A DNA stretch of 64,000 nt, taken from assembly GCA_019614645.1 (NCBI GenBank), contig JABWDB010000003.1:21351001-21415000 (forward strand), in the 5' to 3' direction. The translations under genes were made by a program, and so were the position numbers. Source of the stretch: Stratiolaelaps scimitus. Its lineage: Eukaryota; Arthropoda; Arachnida; Mesostigmata; Laelapidae. The notes under the pieces were generated by a model. It ran no database searches and was not told the DNA's origin. It worked only from the letters and a program-made list of their open reading frames with translations. Positions within the stretch are counted from its first letter, which is position 1, and each line of letters starts with the position of its first letter. Of the stretch, positions 60,873 to 64,000 are shown piece after piece.

Positions 60873-61013
60873 CCCGACGGCAGCTTTATTAAAGCGTTCG
60901 GTACGTGGGGCGCGGAAGGAGGCAAATTTAAAGGACTTGAAGATATCGCTGTTAACAGCAAAGGTGACATCATCGCTTGTGACCGAGAAAACCACCGCAT
61001 CCAAGTATTCTAG
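60873..61013 (+). CDS. tn: thin-like gene, NHL repeat 6 and stop
   Basis: Phase 0 exon of 46 codons plus TAG at 61011-61013. It encodes PDGSFIKAFGTWGAEGGKFK, GLEDIAVNSKGDIIACDREN and HRIQVF. This is the sixth blade, and the protein ends exactly on the terminal VF, as TRIM-NHL proteins of this type do. The GLEDIAV/GLEGVAI block and CDRENHR ending match fly thin. It confirms the gene's 3' end and the plus-strand direction. Confidence 0.97.
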   Translation, partial: PDGSFIKAFGTWGAEGGKFKGLEDIAVNSKGDIIACDRENHRIQVF

Positions 61014-62892
61014 TGAGGCTGTTGGTGGTCGGCTAATAATGCGACGACAACGAGTCGAACTGAAATCTGTACTATTTCGACAGCGATCTTGCACGCACAT
61101 CAACTACTGCAAATATGGAGGTGTCCTAGACCGGCTGTTCCAGATCATCACTGTCGAAAATCGAGCCATACTCTGTTCCAGGCCTAGCTTCGCCCTTCTG
61201 TTAAGTAGGTATCGTTGAGCCCGTCTTAATCGGGTATAATTTATTCATTAGTATCAACGTGAGTCCACTCCAATCGAACGATTTCCTAGAGGTCTAGCAA
61301 TGTACTTTGCTCTTCGATAATGGTGTCTCTGACGCACTCGATCGATGGCTCGAAGTCTCTCTAGATAGCGTCCCGTTCCAGCATATGGCTTTAGAGAAAA
61401 TGAGCTATGCTATTAACCTGTTACGCTGACCTCTTTCAAGGTAGCATTGAGGAAGTGACTCGGATGTAAAGAGTACCCTGATTTCATATGATGCCTGACA
61501 ATTAAGAATATAACAAAGGTGGTAATAATAATGACGATGATGACGATGATAATAATAATAATCATAATAAGAACAAGACGAAGAGTTCTTTAACATGTGA
61601 TTGTAAACGCATATGACGCTGTTATTATATCAAATGACTGTATGTGCCCTTTGCAATTTGTGCCTACTTTCATCATGTACTATTGCTTATATTATTATGT
61701 ACTATTCCTCCTATTGTGTTATTATTAATAATTCCATTGCATCACGTTATACGATATTGTCCTAGCAGTCATCGTGCTGATAACGATGCTGCTGGTGGTG
61801 GCCCTTTGCCTAATGCTGTTTAGCCATATTGTGTCTAGTCCTGTCTTTTCTCTTGTCGACATCGAGGTCGCAGCATCAGAAGCAATGGCCGTAGTCGGCG
61901 CTGGCAACGCGGAAACAATTGTCTGAATACGTTCTGTGTCACATGCTGTTGTTCACTGTCGCTTGCCGTTCGGATGAGCGCGGTAGGCATCCAAAGCACT
62001 AGCCGGGGCGAAGCGGATTGTCGGGGGTAGTCATTCAGCCGCGCAATCGGTCGATGGGGGGCAAGCTTTTTCTCTTTTCTTTTCTTCTACTTCTAGAAGC
62101 CAGCGAGCTAGTGTGCCTTCCCTCTCTCTCTCTCACCCTTCGCCATCATGATCACTATCTGATCTGGGGCCGTCGTCAGTTTCGTCGTCGGGTTCTTACG
62201 AGGCGCGCCAGTACAAGATTTGCTTGTATTTTTGTGCGCTCGCTTGCAACACAGCGAGTTAAAGGCGCGGCCGTAAGTGGAGACGCGGCCAGGCAGTGTT
62301 GAGAGCGGCTGGGGGGGTGCGAACAAGATCCAGTTGAGCTGCCTCGGCTCCCTTTTTAGCCTTCGCTTTTCTTCTCTCCGATCTGGTAGTTTTTTTCGAC
62401 CTTGTGGGCAGGCGGCCATTCCCGAAGAAGGCGGCGCACGTCTATTGACCTTGGTCTTCCCTACCGAGTCCTCTATTGGATGGCGCACTTCTCCACCAGT
62501 CGAGTCAACCCTCCCCCAAAGCTCGTTCAACTTTCGGACGTTCGTTTATCTTCCAGGCAGATCTTCCGATGTGTTGTACAGAGCCACAGTAGTAGCGTAA
62601 GAGGTACGCAGCAAAAGCAGAAATAACACCCGTCGTAGCTGTTGACCTTCAGACGCTTCGAATGGCTGTCTGCAAAGATATACATAGAGTACAAGCTGTG
62701 TTGAAAGTGGGCATTTTTGCCGGGAGTCACTATGTAGGAAATCTATGTACGAACAGTTGGGCAGAATCAGTTCAACCTCTCAGATTGTGCTCTAAGGTTC
62801 GTTTTGCCCTTATTCGTGCGGACCTTCTATGGTATCTTCTTCTTCTTCTTTTTCATTGTGTGTGTATTTGCCGTTCGAGACAGCTCTTACAG

Positions 62893-63048
62893 GATCACCA
62901 AGAGCTTTAGAATCGGGAGGTTCGTCTGGCTGGTTAGGCCGGCCTCATCCGTATGATGCGACTGATTCAATGAGACGAGTTCTTAGCGATCGTTCGTTAG
63001 GAATGGCGTGCTTTGTACTGGAAACGGCAGCAATCCCGCTTAATAGAG
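62893..63048 (+). CDS. Candidate exon of an unidentified downstream gene
   Basis: The acceptor gacagctcttacag is followed by two bases, then SPRALESGGSSGWLGRPHPY, DATDSMRRVLSDRSLGMACF and VLETAAIPLNR, then G|gtaaag. It is 156 bp long and phase 1 at both ends, so it could be skipped without a frameshift. Composition looks coding and differs from the surrounding low-complexity DNA. I recognise no family. It could be part of the next gene or a distal exon of this one. Confidence 0.25.
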
Positions 63049-63471
63049 GTAAAGGAGAAGACTTCCTTTCCCGAAGCTCTCATTTACCAATGTAAGCCAG
63101 TTACACATGCACATGAGTACACACAGAGGCGCAAAGCTAGCAATGAAGAACTCTGTGCTGGTAGCCAGTGATTGGGTGCAATATAGGAGAGAAAGGAGGG
63201 CTTGTCGTTGTCGTTGCCAAAGATCGCCCCGCGTATATTTATATTGTTGATACGATGCTGGGGTGCGCAGAATACATAGAGTGTGCATCATAGTTAACGA
63301 TAAAAGCAGGAGAAGCACCACAAAGGACTGAGCAGGACACCGAACGATTCAGATAACATTTCCGAGAAAAGTAGCAGCAAGAAACGGCAGGCCGAGACGG
63401 ACCGGGCTCGACGACCCTTGACAGCAGTAGCACACAGTAGGCAGCCAAAGCTGGCGTGAATGTTGCTTACA

Positions 63472-63490
63472 ACACACACACACACACACA
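63472..63490 (+). repeat. (CA)n microsatellite
   Basis: About nine AC units in the downstream region. A shorter (CA)n occurs near 15479-15493. Confidence 0.95.
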
Positions 63491-64000
63491 GACATGTACA
63501 TCGATTGACAGAAAGATAGAAAAACGACTGATAAGAGCACGAGGAAACGACGGATGTGGAAAACCTACATGGCAGAGTAGTGGGTAAGAACGAACTCGCT
63601 CGACTCATTTTCGAGTTTACGAAGACCGGGGCGGGGTTTTGGGTCGAGGGGTCTCATTGTTATTCTTATTTCAGCATGAATTGAAATATACATTACGTAG
63701 AAGAGCAAACATATATATATATATATATATATATATAGGGAGAGGGAGAAGGAGAGAGAGAGAATGAAAAAGAAAAGGTGGTGATAGGCCAATATCACAA
63801 TATATAGATGAACACTTATGAAATATGTTATAGAACAGTGTGTTGTTGCACTTTTCCTTATTGGCGTATTATGGCCTTGACGATCATACGAACTCAGCAC
63901 TGCAGAGTGAGGCCGCGCCGGCAGCCACCCGGCTCGCTGAGGGAACTGTTGTTGATGAAGAATGGATATAATGATCAGTGCATAGGAAGATCAAGTGACG

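Larger units (their letters stand above)
61014..64000 (+). other. 3' UTR and downstream region
   Basis: After the stop codon come about 700 bp of AT-rich DNA with (ATA)n and (ATG)n tracts (61524-61570), likely 3' UTR. I see no canonical AATAAA close by; AATAAT variants occur in the repeat tract. A GC-rich block (about 61980-62640), a candidate exon (62893-63048), a (CA)n run (63472-63490) and a (TA)n run (63710-63737) follow. No second gene can be named. Confidence 0.6.

Overview
The window is animal nuclear DNA. Coding sequence is split into short exons with GT/AG junctions, separated by kilobase introns rich in microsatellites, tRNA-derived SINE fragments and mariner-like elements. Protein similarity points to an arthropod. 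A mite, tick or other chelicerate would fit the intron sizes and repeats, but nothing seen here fixes the species.

Almost the whole window is one plus-strand gene, from 9969 to 61013. It encodes a TRIM-NHL protein, the apparent ortholog of Drosophila thin (tn, also called abba), a TRIM32-like E3 ubiquitin ligase that keeps muscle costameres and sarcomeres intact. I assembled 19 exons whose splice phases all agree, about 1,207 codons. In order they encode a B-box zinc finger (9969-10132), a coiled coil (18067-24784), a thin-specific segment containing an SDHRLASQF motif (25758-25937), a long disordered Ser/Arg/Gln/acidic region (26466-51576) and six NHL repeats (57718-61013). The protein ends on the sixth blade. 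The B-box exon starts in phase 1 and no RING exon was found to its left, so the 5' end, including the catalytic RING, probably lies left of the window.

Several extra exons look coding and fit the phases. Two (46496-46614 with a polyalanine tract, and 47630-47667) could follow exon 45207-45367. Four candidates carry in-frame stops and would give short isoforms without the NHL propeller (43666, 53532, 54976 and 56477). An ATG at 51287 reads straight into the last disordered exon and could start an NHL-only isoform. A further candidate exon at 62893-63048 may belong to a downstream gene.

The introns hold a SINE family with 5'-truncated copies down to 35 bp that still have exact target-site duplications, one of them inside a dead non-LTR reverse transcriptase (about 20700-21190). 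They also hold a mariner-like MITE family (9083, 11219, 52405), a 157-bp foldback element (7332-7488), a perfect 64-bp palindrome (19676-19739), an 86-bp duplicated block (23501 and 26147), and GC-rich islands full of CAG/CGG repeats (about 13.4-15.2, 29.6-31.5, 35.5-38.0, 55.6-56.8, 58.9-59.5 and 62.0-62.6 kb).
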